A stretch of 64,000 bases of DNA, taken from positions 1,424,001 through 1,488,000 of the forward strand of contig AP018172.1 in assembly GCA_002368175.1 (NCBI GenBank), read 5' to 3'. A program made the translations under genes and the position numbers. Positions 34,066 through 43,009 of this stretch are shown piece after piece (position 1 is the stretch's first letter; the number at the start of each line of letters is the position of its first letter). The stretch comes from Calothrix sp. NIES-2098 (GTDB lineage: Bacteria > Cyanobacteriota > Cyanobacteriia > Cyanobacteriales > Nostocaceae). The notes below the pieces were generated by a model. The model had not been told where the DNA came from. It searched no databases and saw only the letters and a program-made list of their open reading frames with translations.

Positions 34066-34983
34066 GTGCCGAAAGCAGGCATTATCTACAATGACCTTAA
34101 ACCGATAGCAAGTCGCGTTGCTATCGAACTAAAAGACAAGCTAACCGCTGCCGGTTGGAATGTATGCATCACAACTAGTATTGGTGGGATATTGGGCTAC
34201 TCTAATCCAGAGAGTCCTGTATGCCACACCCCAATTGATGGGCTGACGCCACCTGGGTTTGACTCAGAGATGGAATTTGCCGTGGTTTTAGGGGGAGACG
34301 GCACTGTTTTAGCAGCGTCTCGTCAAGTAGCTCCCTACGGTATTCCACTGTTAACAGTGAATACCGGTCACATGGGGTTTTTAACGGAAGCTTATCTCAA
34401 TCAACTGCCTCAAGCGATGGAGCAGGTGATGGCGGGTGAGTATGAAATTGAAGAACGAGCTATGCTCACCGTCAAAGTGCTGCGGGGAGAAACAGTGCTT
34501 TGGGAAGCACTCTGTCTCAATGAAATGGTGTTGCATCGCGAGCCATTGACCTCTATGTGCCATTTTGAAATTGCCGTAGGGCGTCACGCACCAGTTGATA
34601 TTGCTGCGGATGGTGTGATTGTTTCCACACCAACTGGTTCAACAGCTTACTCCTTAAGTGCTGGTGGCCCAGTTGTCACTCCAGGTATACCTGCTTTGCA
34701 ACTAGTGCCTATTTGTCCTCATTCCTTGGCTTCTAGAGCATTAGTGTTTCCGGATACCGAGCCAGTAAACATTTACCCAGTCAATATTCCGCGGCTGGTG
34801 ATGGTAGTAGATGGTAATGGGGGGTGTTATGTGCTTTCAGAGGATCGGGTATATTTAGAGCGATCGCAATATAGTGCCAGGTTTATTCGCCTGCAACCAC
34901 CAGAATTCTTTCGGATTTTGCGAGAAAAATTAGGCTGGGGTCTGCCCCATATTGCCAAACCCACTTCGGTAGAATTACCTTAG
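34066..34983 (+). CDS. nadK: NAD kinase
   Basis: Makes NADP from NAD and ATP. The 305-residue protein has the NADK signatures FAVVLGGDGTVLAASRQ, TVNTGHMGFLTE, DGVIVSTPTGSTAYSLSAGGP and ICPHSLASRALVFPD. The GTG at 34066 (MPKAGIIYNDLKP) is chosen over the in-frame TTG at 34060. Cyanobacteria usually have two NADK genes; this one carries the family's N-terminal insert before the GGDG motif (SNPESPVCHTPIDGLTPPGF). Confidence 0.95.
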   Translation: MPKAGIIYNDLKPIASRVAIELKDKLTAAGWNVCITTSIGGILGYSNPESPVCHTPIDGLTPPGFDSEMEFAVVLGGDGTVLAASRQVAPYGIPLLTVNTGHMGFLTEAYLNQLPQAMEQVMAGEYEIEERAMLTVKVLRGETVLWEALCLNEMVLHREPLTSMCHFEIAVGRHAPVDIAADGVIVSTPTGSTAYSLSAGGPVVTPGIPALQLVPICPHSLASRALVFPDTEPVNIYPVNIPRLVMVVDGNGGCYVLSEDRVYLERSQYSARFIRLQPPEFFRILREKLGWGLPHIAKPTSVELP

Positions 34984-35254
34984 ACAGTCATATAGTTCAA
35001 AATTTTGACTTTTGATTGTTTTGGTACTTTCCTTCCAGATCTGGATGATGCGTGGTGAATTATGAATGATGAAATTACCCTATAGGTAAATCCTGGGGCT
35101 GAGAATCAGAATTATTCGCTATATTGTCTTTGATAGATATATCAACTGTAACAAGTGCGGAAATCACTATCTTTCTTTCTGAATTCTTATACTAGGGGCT
35201 TGTATTGAAATTATTGTGAATTCATAATTCATAATTCAACATCGCAATCTAGAT

Positions 35255-35941
35255 ATGACAAATGCTCAAAGTCCTTGTGTTTTGGTAATTGAAACCGATG
35301 AAAGCCTAGCCAATCAGCTTTCCTTCGATTTGCAAGAGGCTGGCTATGAATCTATTTTGGCTCATGATGCCAGCAGCGGTTTACAATACAGTCGCGATCG
35401 CCAACCTGCTTTAATTGTTCTAGACAGAATGCTGGCAGGCGAATCAGGACTCTCATTGTGCAAAAATCTGAGAAATGCTGGTATGCGCTCTCCGGTACTC
35501 GTACTGATGGCGCGGGATACAGTTGACGACCGCGTAGCTTGTTTAGAAGCTGGAGCTGATGACTATATTCTCAAGCCCTATCGCTCAGAAGACTTTTTAA
35601 AGTTGATTCGTCTCTACTTAAAACCCGATATCGATACCACAGAACAATTACGTTTTGGAGATTTGGTTTTAGATATAGGTACTCGTCGTGCTATACATAA
35701 CGGACGGGTAATTGACTTAACCATGAAGGAATTTGAACTTTTAAAATTCTTAATGGAACATCCTCGCGAAGTTTTAACCCGCGAACAAATTCTCGAAAAT
35801 GTTTGGGGTTACGACTTTATGGGTGAATCAAACGTCATTGAAGTATACATTCGCTATTTGCGTCTCAAAATTGAAGACGAAGGTCAAAAGCGTCTGATTC
35901 AAACAGTAAGAGGCGTAGGTTACGTTTTAAGAGAATCCTAG
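35255..35941 (+). CDS. nblR: OmpR-family response regulator, NblR-like
   Basis: A 228-residue regulator: receiver domain (1-120) and winged-helix DNA-binding domain (130-228; TMKEFELLKFLMEHPREVLTREQILENVWGYDF, YIRYLRLKIEDEGQKRLIQTVRGVGYVL). The phospho-acceptor Asp is in LIVLDRMLAGESG and the Lys in DYILKPY is kept, but the first acidic pocket residue is Thr (IETDES) and the conserved Thr/Ser is Met (VLMARD). I recall these traits for NblR, controller of phycobilisome breakdown and stress survival, whose action is reported not to need phosphorylation. The symbol is a recognition call, not a proof. Confidence 0.7.
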   Translation: MTNAQSPCVLVIETDESLANQLSFDLQEAGYESILAHDASSGLQYSRDRQPALIVLDRMLAGESGLSLCKNLRNAGMRSPVLVLMARDTVDDRVACLEAGADDYILKPYRSEDFLKLIRLYLKPDIDTTEQLRFGDLVLDIGTRRAIHNGRVIDLTMKEFELLKFLMEHPREVLTREQILENVWGYDFMGESNVIEVYIRYLRLKIEDEGQKRLIQTVRGVGYVLRES

Positions 35942-35986
35942 AAGCAAATGTCAGGAGTAAACAAGACTATCGAGCAGTTATTTGAC

Positions 35987-36012
35987 AATCCCACCCTTCA
36001 AAAGGTGGGATT
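35987..36012 (+). terminator. Hairpin downstream of nblR
   Basis: AATCCCACC and GGTGGGATT form a perfect 9-bp stem with an 8-nt loop, 45 bp after the stop, followed by CTTAGTTC. A terminator of weak U-tract type. Confidence 0.6.
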
Positions 36013-36144
36013 CTTAGTTCAATTAAGTGCAGATCGTTAAACCTAGATACAAAACTAATTCTCAATCCAAAATCTCAAATTGTATGCGCTTTCTTGTTGA
36101 ATATTTTGTAGAATCGATATCTAAATCACAAAATTGGAGCTTTT

Positions 36145-36651
36145 ATGTTGCGTGGACTAAGTTTGTTTTCAATATTACTGAGTGTTTTGCTGATGGGCTG
36201 TTCTCCACCGACTACAGCTAAACCTCCCAACACAACTGACACTCAAACTCAATCACCAGTATCTGCTGGACAAAAATTACCTATTTCTGCCGTAGCTATT
36301 GTTCCCAATGGCACTAAGGTGCAGTTAGAAGTGGCACAGACCCCAAAACAGCAAGAAATCGGCTTAATGTATCGCACATCTTTGCCAGATAACCAGGGAA
36401 TGATATTTAAGTTTCCTTCAGCACAACCAGTTCGGTTTTGGATGAAGAATACGCTTATACCACTGGATATGGTCTTTATACAGAACGGAGTAGTCAAATA
36501 TATTCAAACTTCTGCACCTCCTTGCACCAAAGATCCTTGTCCTAGTTATGGCCCCAATACGCTTATTGACTCGGTTATTGAACTACGGTCGGGACGAGCT
36601 ACTGAATTAGGTTTAAAGGTTGGGGATAGTATTAAAATTAATCCTCTATAG
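36145..36651 (+). CDS. DUF192 lipoprotein
   Basis: A 168-residue protein with lipoprotein signal (LSVLLMGCSPP, lipid-modified Cys about residue 19), a Thr/Pro-rich linker, then a DUF192 domain over residues 50-165: VQLEVAQTPKQQEIGLMYRT, GMIFKFPSAQPVRFWMKNTLIPLDMVFI and IDSVIELRSGRATELGLKVGDSI. The DUF192 fold is known structurally but not functionally. It is likely outer- or inner-membrane anchored facing the periplasm. Confidence 0.88.
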   Translation: MLRGLSLFSILLSVLLMGCSPPTTAKPPNTTDTQTQSPVSAGQKLPISAVAIVPNGTKVQLEVAQTPKQQEIGLMYRTSLPDNQGMIFKFPSAQPVRFWMKNTLIPLDMVFIQNGVVKYIQTSAPPCTKDPCPSYGPNTLIDSVIELRSGRATELGLKVGDSIKINPL

Positions 36652-36753
36652 ACCGTGTATTTACGTAAGAAAAAACTTATTTAGTTAATTTTTTAACTGA
36701 TTTTAAAATCTTAATAAATAATGTAGATGTAAAAAAAATATCACGTGTTGAGG

Positions 36754-36759
36754 TATAAT
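36754..36759 (+). promoter_or_regulatory. Candidate -10 box
   Basis: A perfect TATAAT in AGGTATAATGTGCTATC, preceded by a CACGTG palindrome; no good -35 hexamer at 17 bp. It does not sit in front of an obvious gene. Confidence 0.35.
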
Positions 36760-36988
36760 GTGCTATCACAAAGCAACTATTGAATATATAACCAATTATT
36801 GGAAGCTCTTCTGTCTCCACTGTAGAATCAGAGCTTGAAGGTTTATCCTCCAAAAATCTTCCTTTTGGTGTACGTGTAAATAGTCGCGAATAAGAGACTA
36901 TAGGCTAAGGAATATTTGTTACCAGATGTGTAATTAACATAAGATACTACCTTTAGTAAAAATGAACCCAATTTCACCCGCAGATAGC

Positions 36989-37017
36989 GCTACTTGAATA
37001 CCTATCAAGCAAGTAGC
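36989..37017. promoter_or_regulatory. 8-bp hairpin upstream of the DUF2949 gene
   Basis: GCTACTTG and CAAGTAGC pair perfectly around a 13-nt loop, about 180 nt before the start of the DUF2949 gene. Function unknown. Confidence 0.35.
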
Positions 37018-37183
37018 CCTAAAGTTGAATCTTTTCCTTTCCGCGATCGGGGCGATTTCTTTAAGGTAAATTTAGACAAAATTTGCTTTGGCATTTAAGT
37101 ATTAATGCCATAGTGACAGATAAGATACTGGCTACTGGCTACTGAGAAATAGCGAACTGATATATGACAATACACTCTGCACC

Positions 37184-37192
37184 AGGAGGTGA
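37184..37192 (+). promoter_or_regulatory. Strong ribosome binding site (AGGAGGTGA)
   Basis: A full match to the anti-Shine-Dalgarno sequence, 7 nt before the ATG at 37200. It decides the start of the DUF2949 gene against the ATG at 37164. Such strong sites are unusual among cyanobacterial genes in this window. Confidence 0.8.
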
Positions 37193-37199
37193 GATACAA

Positions 37200-37391
37200 A
37201 TGTCACCATCGAAGTATTCTCGACTTATTCATTTTTTGCAAGAAGATTTGGCAATTTCTACAGCCTCTTTGTCCGTGGCTTTGCGACATCGGGAGCAAGA
37301 TCCAGGCCCTTTGCCGATGATTCTTTGGCAGTATGGTTTGATTACTCTCGATCAGCTAGAGCAAATTTATGATTGGTTGGAGACAGCATAG
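37200..37391 (+). CDS. DUF2949 family protein
   Basis: A 63-residue protein starting MSPSKYSRLIHFLQEDLAI with a strong ribosome binding site ahead. The pattern SVALRHREQDPGPLPMILWQYGLITLDQLEQIYDWLE is the DUF2949 signature, a small helical cyanobacterial family of unknown function that resembles a winged-helix-like unit. An upstream ATG at 37164 would add 12 residues but has no ribosome binding site. Confidence 0.8.
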   Translation: MSPSKYSRLIHFLQEDLAISTASLSVALRHREQDPGPLPMILWQYGLITLDQLEQIYDWLETA

Positions 37392-37421
37392 ATATGAATA
37401 GCTGATGTAGGAGAGTGAGGG

Positions 37422-37520
37422 ATGTCAAATCAATTATGGCTATTACAAAGGCTCTTAGATAAAGAAAAAGACTGTTACCCCCATCGTTTGTTTATATTCA
37501 AACTAAAAGAGCGAGTTTAA
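37422..37520 (+). CDS. Possible 32-residue small protein
   Basis: ATG at 37422 with TAGGAGAGTGAGGG before it opens a short frame (MSNQLWLLQRLLDKEKDCY and onward to KLKERV) whose stop codon lies inside the first arm of a strong terminator. The amphipathic N-terminal helix looks plausible, but length and lack of known homologues make this uncertain. Confidence 0.3.
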   Translation: MSNQLWLLQRLLDKEKDCYPHRLFIFKLKERV

Positions 37521-37538
37521 TATCTAACTCGCTCTTTT
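37505..37538. terminator. Strong 13-bp terminator hairpin
   Basis: AAAAGAGCGAGTT and AACTCGCTCTTTT form a perfect 13-bp stem around an 8-nt loop; the A and T ends make it work on both strands. It closes the DUF2949 transcript. Confidence 0.9.
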
Positions 37539-37906
37539 GATTTATTTGTCAGTTAGATTTTTCAAATTTATAGAAGAAATTTATTATTATAGATTGACTA
37601 AATACTCTAGCCACTAAGGTGAAATTCCAGCAACCGTTCAAGCAACTTTATTCAGCTGTTGCATATACAAATAACATTATTAAAGCAGGTATAGTAACAA
37701 TTTATTTAATCGAGAGGTAGCACATAATACTAGTTGTTAAAAATGGTTTCAACGACACAGAAAGCTTGCAGCACAAGTAGCGCTAAAACTAAGAAAAATA
37801 CTTGTCAATAAAGCTGGAACCTGGTATCTGTCCTTGGCAACAAACACCCACGGTTCTGAGGGGAGGAACGAGGAGTTATCCTCAAACCCCACCCACTCTA
37901 GAGTTG
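37521..37906. other. Spacer between convergent transcripts
   Basis: About 385 bp. Besides the terminator at its left edge I see only AT-rich sequence and no supportable gene. Confidence 0.5.
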
Positions 37907-38155
37907 TTATTCGGGAGCAACAGCTTTCTCAGCATGATGGTTGATAGACCAACGATGGTCAATCGCTACAGAAGAAAACTGGCAAATTTCTTCCAGGTGC
38001 TTTTGTTGGACAGCTGCTTTACGCAAAGTAATAATTAGCTGATTTACCTGATGCCGCAAATCCGGGTTTTGACTTACTGCTGACATCGTTTGTCTTTCTA
38101 AAAGTTGCAGTATAAGTTCGTAATGGATAGGTGAGGGCAGAGGAATTTGCTCCAT
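37907..38155 (-). CDS. Small conserved cyanobacterial protein (DUF5340-like)
   Basis: An 82-residue helical protein starting at MEQIPLPSPIHYELILQLL; a TTG at 38200 would give a 97-residue form without family support. The conserved stretch is ERQTMSAVSQNPDLRHQVNQ with LIITLRKAAVQQKHLEE. I associate it with DUF5340, without certainty. Function unknown. It lies 69 nt downstream of trpC on the same strand. Confidence 0.6.
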   Translation of the reverse strand: MEQIPLPSPIHYELILQLLERQTMSAVSQNPDLRHQVNQLIITLRKAAVQQKHLEEICQFSSVAIDHRWSINHHAEKAVAPE

Positions 38156-38268
38156 GAAGTTAATTTGCTTTTTCAAATAGGGGATTTTGGGATCGGCCAA
38201 GGCTTTTTCTTACTAACTTAATTGTTACATAGGCAACCAGTATTTGCTAAACCCTGAGATAGAGTAGG

Positions 38269-39159
38269 CTATAAAGATTTGGCAAAGAGATTGATAATTG
38301 CTAACTCTGGATCTGGTTGCTTGACTAAAGACTCACCAATCAAGACTGCGGATGCGCCCGCTGTTGATACTAAAGTTAAATCATCTGGTTTATGTAATCC
38401 TGACTCACTCACAACCAAGATGTTCCGTTCTTGCAACTGCTGACCTCTTACTGCTAGCAGTTGACAAGTTGTTTGCAAGTCTACAGAAAAATCTTCTAAA
38501 TTGCGATTATTAATTCCTACCAAAGTGACGCCATCTAAGGCTAACACACGGTCAAGTTCTTCTAAACTATGGACTTCAATTAAAGCTGCCATTTTAAGGG
38601 AATTGGCAATTTTGACGAAGTACTGCAAATCTCGATCGCTAAGTATAGCGGCAATCAATAAAACTGCATCTGCCCCCCGAATTCGTGCTAAGTACATTTG
38701 ATAAGGATAGATGACAAAATCCTTACACAACAAGGGTAAATCTACGACAGTCCGAACCTTACTTAAATTGTCAAAGCTGCCTTGAAAGAATTTGCTATCT
38801 GTGAGTACGGAAAGACAACTAGCGCCACCTTGTTGATAAGAAAGAGCGATCGCAGTTGGGTCAAAATTTTCCCGTAAAACCCCTTTACTAGGTGAAGCTT
38901 TTTTTACCTCTGCAATTAACGCTGGTTTTGTCTTACCTTGCCTTAGCGCCCCAACAAAATCACGAGTTGGCGGTGCAGTAAGTACCTGCTTTTGTAATTC
39001 TCGCAAAGGCACTCTTTCCCGCATTTGCTCAACTTCTATTTCTTTTTGCCAGACAATTTCTTCCAAAATGTTATTCGGCTCTGTACCTGGCATAACAACC
39101 TGATAACTTAAATATGAAATAGCAATAGGTGTACTCGGCGAACGGCGACGGATTTGCAT
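38269..39159 (-). CDS. trpC: Indole-3-glycerol phosphate synthase
   Basis: TIM-barrel enzyme closing the indole ring in tryptophan synthesis. Motifs: ALIAEVKKASPSKGVLRE (catalytic Lys), LSVLTDSKFFQGSFDNL, LLCKDFVIYPYQMYLARIRGADAVLLIAA, LVGINNRNLEDFSVDL and ESGLHKPDDL with VLIGESLVK. The start MQIRRRSP at 39159 matches other cyanobacteria; an ATG three codons earlier lies in dispersed repeat. It is about 150 bp downstream of lpd on the same strand. Confidence 0.95.
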   Translation of the reverse strand: MQIRRRSPSTPIAISYLSYQVVMPGTEPNNILEEIVWQKEIEVEQMRERVPLRELQKQVLTAPPTRDFVGALRQGKTKPALIAEVKKASPSKGVLRENFDPTAIALSYQQGGASCLSVLTDSKFFQGSFDNLSKVRTVVDLPLLCKDFVIYPYQMYLARIRGADAVLLIAAILSDRDLQYFVKIANSLKMAALIEVHSLEELDRVLALDGVTLVGINNRNLEDFSVDLQTTCQLLAVRGQQLQERNILVVSESGLHKPDDLTLVSTAGASAVLIGESLVKQPDPELAIINLFAKSL

Positions 39160-39311
39160 ATTAGTCAAGGGTCAAGGGTCAGTGGTCATTAGTCATTGGT
39201 GAACCAGTGCGTTGCGGAGGTTCCCTCAGTTGTAGCAACTGGTGAACCCGAAGGGTCATTTGTCCCTGTTGATTAACCAAGGACAAATGACTAAAGACAA
39301 AGGACAAAAAA
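39160..39311. repeat. Composite dispersed repeat between lpd and trpC
   Basis: TCAAGGGTCAAGGGTCAGTGG, GTCATTAGTCATTGG, then a block with GTGCGTTGCGGAGGTTCCCTC and GTAGCAACTGGTGAACC, then GGACAAATGACTAAAGACAAAGGAC. The central block belongs to the composite family seen at 9330. Confidence 0.7.
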
Positions 39312-40742
39312 CTAATGAGCGATCGCTCTTTTATAAGCTTCGTCCAGCACTTCTGATAGTGTAGGATGGGCGTGAACCAAATGAGCGAGGGTATTCACAG
39401 ATTGGCGGTTAGCAATGGCTGCGGAGGCTTCGTGGATGAGATCTGAGGCGTGTAGGCCAAAGATGTGGACGCCTAAAACCTCTCCTGTATCTTTGCGATA
39501 CACTACCTTAGCGATGCCGTCTGCTTCATTTTCTGCCAATGCTTTAGAATTACCTTTGAAATAACTCTTGCTAGTAGCTACTTCAAAACCTTCAGCTTGA
39601 CCTAATTCTTTCGCTGCTGTTTCCGTTAAGCCGACATAGCTAACTTCTGGATGGGTAAACGCGGCTGCGGGGATGCTGCGATAATCTACTTCTCGCGGAC
39701 GTCCAACGATATTTTCTACAGCAACGATACCTTGAGCCGAAGCAGCATGAGCTAGCATCATTTTGCCGTTAGCATCGCCAATTGCCCACAGATGCGGTAC
39801 TACTTCCCCACCAGACAAAACTTCCATGCGGTCATTAACTGGGATGAAGTTCCGGCGGTCGAGTTCTACGCCTACAGATTCCAAACCGAGATTTTTTGTC
39901 GCTGGGATGCGTCCGGTAGCTACAAGACAAGCATCCACTTCAATGACATCTAAATCTTCTTTGGTTTTGAAATCTGCTAACTCAATGACTACAGGCGAAC
40001 CAGGAATTACCCTTTTGGCGTATATCCCCACTTTGGTTTCAATATCGCGGGGAGTAATCAGCACCCGTTCGGCAAGTTTAGCAATATCGCGGTCAAATCC
40101 TGGCATTAGCTGATCTAGGGCTTCAATCATCGTGATTTCACAGCCCAAAGCTGAGTAAATATCAGAAAATTCTAAGCCGATGTAGCCACTGCCAATAATT
40201 GCTACCCAGTTAGGTAGCGATTCTAACTTCACTCCTTGGTCGCTGGTAAATACAGTTTTGCCATCTACTTCAATGCCTGGAGGAACAAAAGGCACTGAAC
40301 CAGGGGAAAGAATGATGTCTTTAGCTGTGATGGTTTTTTCGCCACCATCGCCAGTAATACTGACTTTTTGGGTACCAGCTACTTTTCCCCAACCTTGAAT
40401 AATATCAACTCCCAGACGCTTGAGGCTGTTGGTTAAATCGCCTTGGATTTTCGCGACGAGATTGGTAGCATGATTAGCGATCGCTTCTCTATCGAACTCC
40501 ACACTACCAATTTGAATTCCCAACGACTTGAGGTGGTGGGCATTACGTAAGTCTCGCACACGTCCTGATGCCGCCAACAGCGCTTTCGAGGGAATACAGC
40601 CCCGGTTGACACAGGTTCCCCCCATATCAGCTGCTTCAATAATCGCTGTTTTTAAGCCGCAACTTACGGCGTGTAGGGCTGCTCCATGTCCACCTACACC
40701 AGCGCCTATAATCACTAAATCGTAATCGTATCCCTGACTCAC
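39312..40742 (-). CDS. lpdA: Dihydrolipoyl dehydrogenase
   Basis: FAD enzyme (E3) reoxidising lipoamide in pyruvate dehydrogenase and glycine cleavage complexes. In 476 residues: FAD-binding DLVIIGAGVGGHGAALHA, redox disulfide GGTCVNRGCIPSKALL, NAD-binding IIGSGYIGLEFSDIY, LWAIGDANGKMMLAHAASAQG and the C-terminal His-Glu pair in HAHPTLSEVLDEAY. All active residues are in place. Length normal. Confidence 0.95.
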   Translation of the reverse strand: MSQGYDYDLVIIGAGVGGHGAALHAVSCGLKTAIIEAADMGGTCVNRGCIPSKALLAASGRVRDLRNAHHLKSLGIQIGSVEFDREAIANHATNLVAKIQGDLTNSLKRLGVDIIQGWGKVAGTQKVSITGDGGEKTITAKDIILSPGSVPFVPPGIEVDGKTVFTSDQGVKLESLPNWVAIIGSGYIGLEFSDIYSALGCEITMIEALDQLMPGFDRDIAKLAERVLITPRDIETKVGIYAKRVIPGSPVVIELADFKTKEDLDVIEVDACLVATGRIPATKNLGLESVGVELDRRNFIPVNDRMEVLSGGEVVPHLWAIGDANGKMMLAHAASAQGIVAVENIVGRPREVDYRSIPAAAFTHPEVSYVGLTETAAKELGQAEGFEVATSKSYFKGNSKALAENEADGIAKVVYRKDTGEVLGVHIFGLHASDLIHEASAAIANRQSVNTLAHLVHAHPTLSEVLDEAYKRAIAH

Positions 40743-41104
40743 GTTAGTTTCCCCGTGTGCTCCGCCTATTTATTCTCAACTTGACCAGCAATCAGTGCAA
40801 CCCCCTTGAGGTTCGGGAGTTACTAATTCCCATTTTATGATTTACGCTAGCAGGCAAAGGGACTGAATATCTTCAGTATCATAATCAAACTTGTATACTC
40901 GCTGGATTTTATACTGAGATGGGCATGGGGCATTGGGCGTGGGGAGTGTGGGGAGCAAGGGAAGGGAGAGTAAGAGGATTAATGACAAATGAGTGTTGAC
41001 TCTGGACTCTTGACAACCTTTGAGTTTCTTTGCAATGTATGAATTACTTAGCCAAGCAGGTTTAGAATCTTGGCACGCATAGGATTTCTGCAAGCGATCG
41101 CTCG
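40743..41104. other. Spacer between divergent lpd and SWIM genes
   Basis: About 360 bp; 40918-41015 is dispersed repeat (GGGGCATTGGGCGTGGGGAGTGTGGGGAG and GACTCTGGACTCTTGAC types). No gene supported. Confidence 0.5.
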
Positions 41105-42880
41105 ATGTTAATTCCCAAGTTAAGTGAATTTACTATCCGCCGAAATGCTAACGCCAAATCTTTTCAACGAGGTGAGGCGTATTATGAAGCGGATGCGGTG
41201 ATATCTCTCACCCAACGAGGTAATCTACTTCAGGCGGAAGTAGAAGGGAATGAAGTTCACCCTTATCAAGTCAGTCTCAGTTTTAATAGCGGGGGATTAA
41301 CCTCAGTCAAATGCACTTGTCCTTATGAAGGCGATGGTTGGTGTAAACATATTGTGGCTACCATGCTGGTTTGTATGCGTCAGCCAGAAAGTATACAGGA
41401 GCGTCCCACTCTCGAACAACTCCTGAATCGCCTGAACGAGCAACAAACTCACAAGTTATTGCAACAGTTGGTAGCAGAATATCCCAGATTAATCGAGGCT
41501 ATCGATCGCCATGTTAACTGGATTACATCTACTCCTGTTATACAGCCAAGCGCAAAAGCTTTAAATTCCTATACTATCGATCCAAAGCCTTTTGCCCAGA
41601 AAGTCCGCCAGATTCTTCGCAATGCAGTGCGCGCTTGGGAAGATGGTGATGATGATGACTGCGTAACTGAAGAATTGCTCAGTGTAGTGCAAACCGCGGT
41701 AGATTTGAGCGAACGGGGAGATGGAAAGAATGCGATCGCTATTTTAGAAGCGATTACCTCTAGTTGTGTAGAAAACTGGGATGATGTCGCCAACTACGGT
41801 GCTGATAACTATGAAATTGTCCAAGAATTGAATGCGGCTTGGTGTGAAGCAATTCTTACTACTGAACTTACCCCAGAAGAAAAAATTGATATCCAAGTCA
41901 ATTTAGAAGCATGGCAAGATGAGTGGGATGCTGATTTTGAATTAGCTTCCGAAGCTTTGCGCCAAGGTTGGGATTATCCGCTACTGGTGCAAGTTCTTCA
42001 GGGTAATATCCCGGAAATGGGAGTTTGGGAAGAAGAAATACCCGATTACGCTGATGATTTAGCATTAATTCGCCTGAAAATTCTCGAACGTCAGGAACGC
42101 TACCAAGAATACTTGTATTTAGCAGCAGCCGAAGGACAAACCGAACAATATCTGACAATGCTAGGGCGTTTAGGCAGAGTAGACGAAGCAATGGTAGCCG
42201 CCCAAGCCCAGATGAATACAATGGAAGCAGCTTTTGCTTTAGCTAAAACTCTCAGCGAACAGGATTCATTGTCGGAAGCACTAGATATTGCCCAAATTGG
42301 TTTAAATTTACCAGGAAATTGTCAGTATGAACTCGGCATTTGGACAAGTAATTTAGCTCAAGAATTAGGCGATAGGGAAGCTGCTTTATCTGGACTCATT
42401 GTAGCTTTCCAAGTGCAGCCTTCCTTTGTTGATTATCAAAAGATAGCAGAATTAGCAGGAGAAAAATGGGAAAATATTAAATCAAATTTACTGCAAATTC
42501 TTCATAAATCTGGCGGTTGGGGAAACGAATCAGCCAAAGTAGATATTTTCTTATATGAAGGCTTGATTGACGATGCTATTAAAATTGTCGATGAACTCAG
42601 TTCTTACCATTCTGACTTAATTCAGCAAGTCATGGATGCTGCAATAGCCGTCAAACCTAGCTGGGTAATTGCTAACGCGCGTCGCCGTGCCGAATTTATT
42701 ATGAATGCAGGGAAGGCAGAATATTATGATGAGGCAGTTCAGTGGTTAAAGAAAGCACGCGCAGCTTACTTGGAATCTGAAAGAAAAGCAGATTGGGATA
42801 ACTATAAAGCTAAGTTAATACAGGAGCATGGGCGTAAGCGTAAATTGATGGGATTGTTTAAAGAAAAAGGCATAGAGTAA
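41105..42880 (+). CDS. SWIM zinc-finger protein with helical repeats
   Basis: A 591-residue protein. The SWIM motif CxCx(n)CxH is seen in KCTCPYEGDGWCKHIVATML at about residues 75-95; this zinc-binding domain contacts DNA or proteins. Residues 110-590 are rich in helical hairpins resembling TPR/HEAT (YLYLAAAEGQTEQYLTMLGRLGRVDEAMV; WLKKARAAYLESERKADWDN), similar to other bacterial SWIM proteins sometimes found near SNF2 helicases. None is nearby here. A run of Asp (GDDDDCV) lies near residue 180. Confidence 0.82.
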   Translation: MLIPKLSEFTIRRNANAKSFQRGEAYYEADAVISLTQRGNLLQAEVEGNEVHPYQVSLSFNSGGLTSVKCTCPYEGDGWCKHIVATMLVCMRQPESIQERPTLEQLLNRLNEQQTHKLLQQLVAEYPRLIEAIDRHVNWITSTPVIQPSAKALNSYTIDPKPFAQKVRQILRNAVRAWEDGDDDDCVTEELLSVVQTAVDLSERGDGKNAIAILEAITSSCVENWDDVANYGADNYEIVQELNAAWCEAILTTELTPEEKIDIQVNLEAWQDEWDADFELASEALRQGWDYPLLVQVLQGNIPEMGVWEEEIPDYADDLALIRLKILERQERYQEYLYLAAAEGQTEQYLTMLGRLGRVDEAMVAAQAQMNTMEAAFALAKTLSEQDSLSEALDIAQIGLNLPGNCQYELGIWTSNLAQELGDREAALSGLIVAFQVQPSFVDYQKIAELAGEKWENIKSNLLQILHKSGGWGNESAKVDIFLYEGLIDDAIKIVDELSSYHSDLIQQVMDAAIAVKPSWVIANARRRAEFIMNAGKAEYYDEAVQWLKKARAAYLESERKADWDNYKAKLIQEHGRKRKLMGLFKEKGIE

Positions 42881-42902
42881 ACATATTTCTTGATTAATAT
42901 AA

Positions 42903-42992
42903 TCACTTTATAAACCACTGAATTTCCCCACAAGCTAAACGATTCTCATAGTCTTCTAAATTGGGTGCATCCCAGTTTTTATAGACACCCAC
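42903..42992 (-). pseudogene. Possible C-terminal gene remnant
   Basis: A 29-codon minus-strand frame ending at 42903 (VGVYKNWDAPNLEDYENRLA...) has protein-like composition but no start context, and an in-frame TAG lies just upstream. It ends about 70 bp from the IS4 inverted repeat, so it may be the tail of a gene cut by the insertion. Confidence 0.3.
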
Positions 42993-43009
42993 AACCTAGA
43001 AGCATGAGG

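Larger units (their letters stand above)
36652..37199. other. Long spacer, possible small RNA locus
   Basis: 550 bp without a convincing gene. TATAAT at 36754-36759 looks like a -10 box. Downstream, AAGCTCT...AGAGCTT around 36805-36840 and GCTACTTG/CAAGTAGC (36989-37017) can form hairpins. This would suit a small RNA or a long leader, but no known RNA family was recognised. Confidence 0.35.

Noticed and set aside
39763..40113. 116-codon plus-strand frame inside lpdA
   Set aside because: Antisense shadow; Ser/Thr-rich composition typical of reverse-frame translation.
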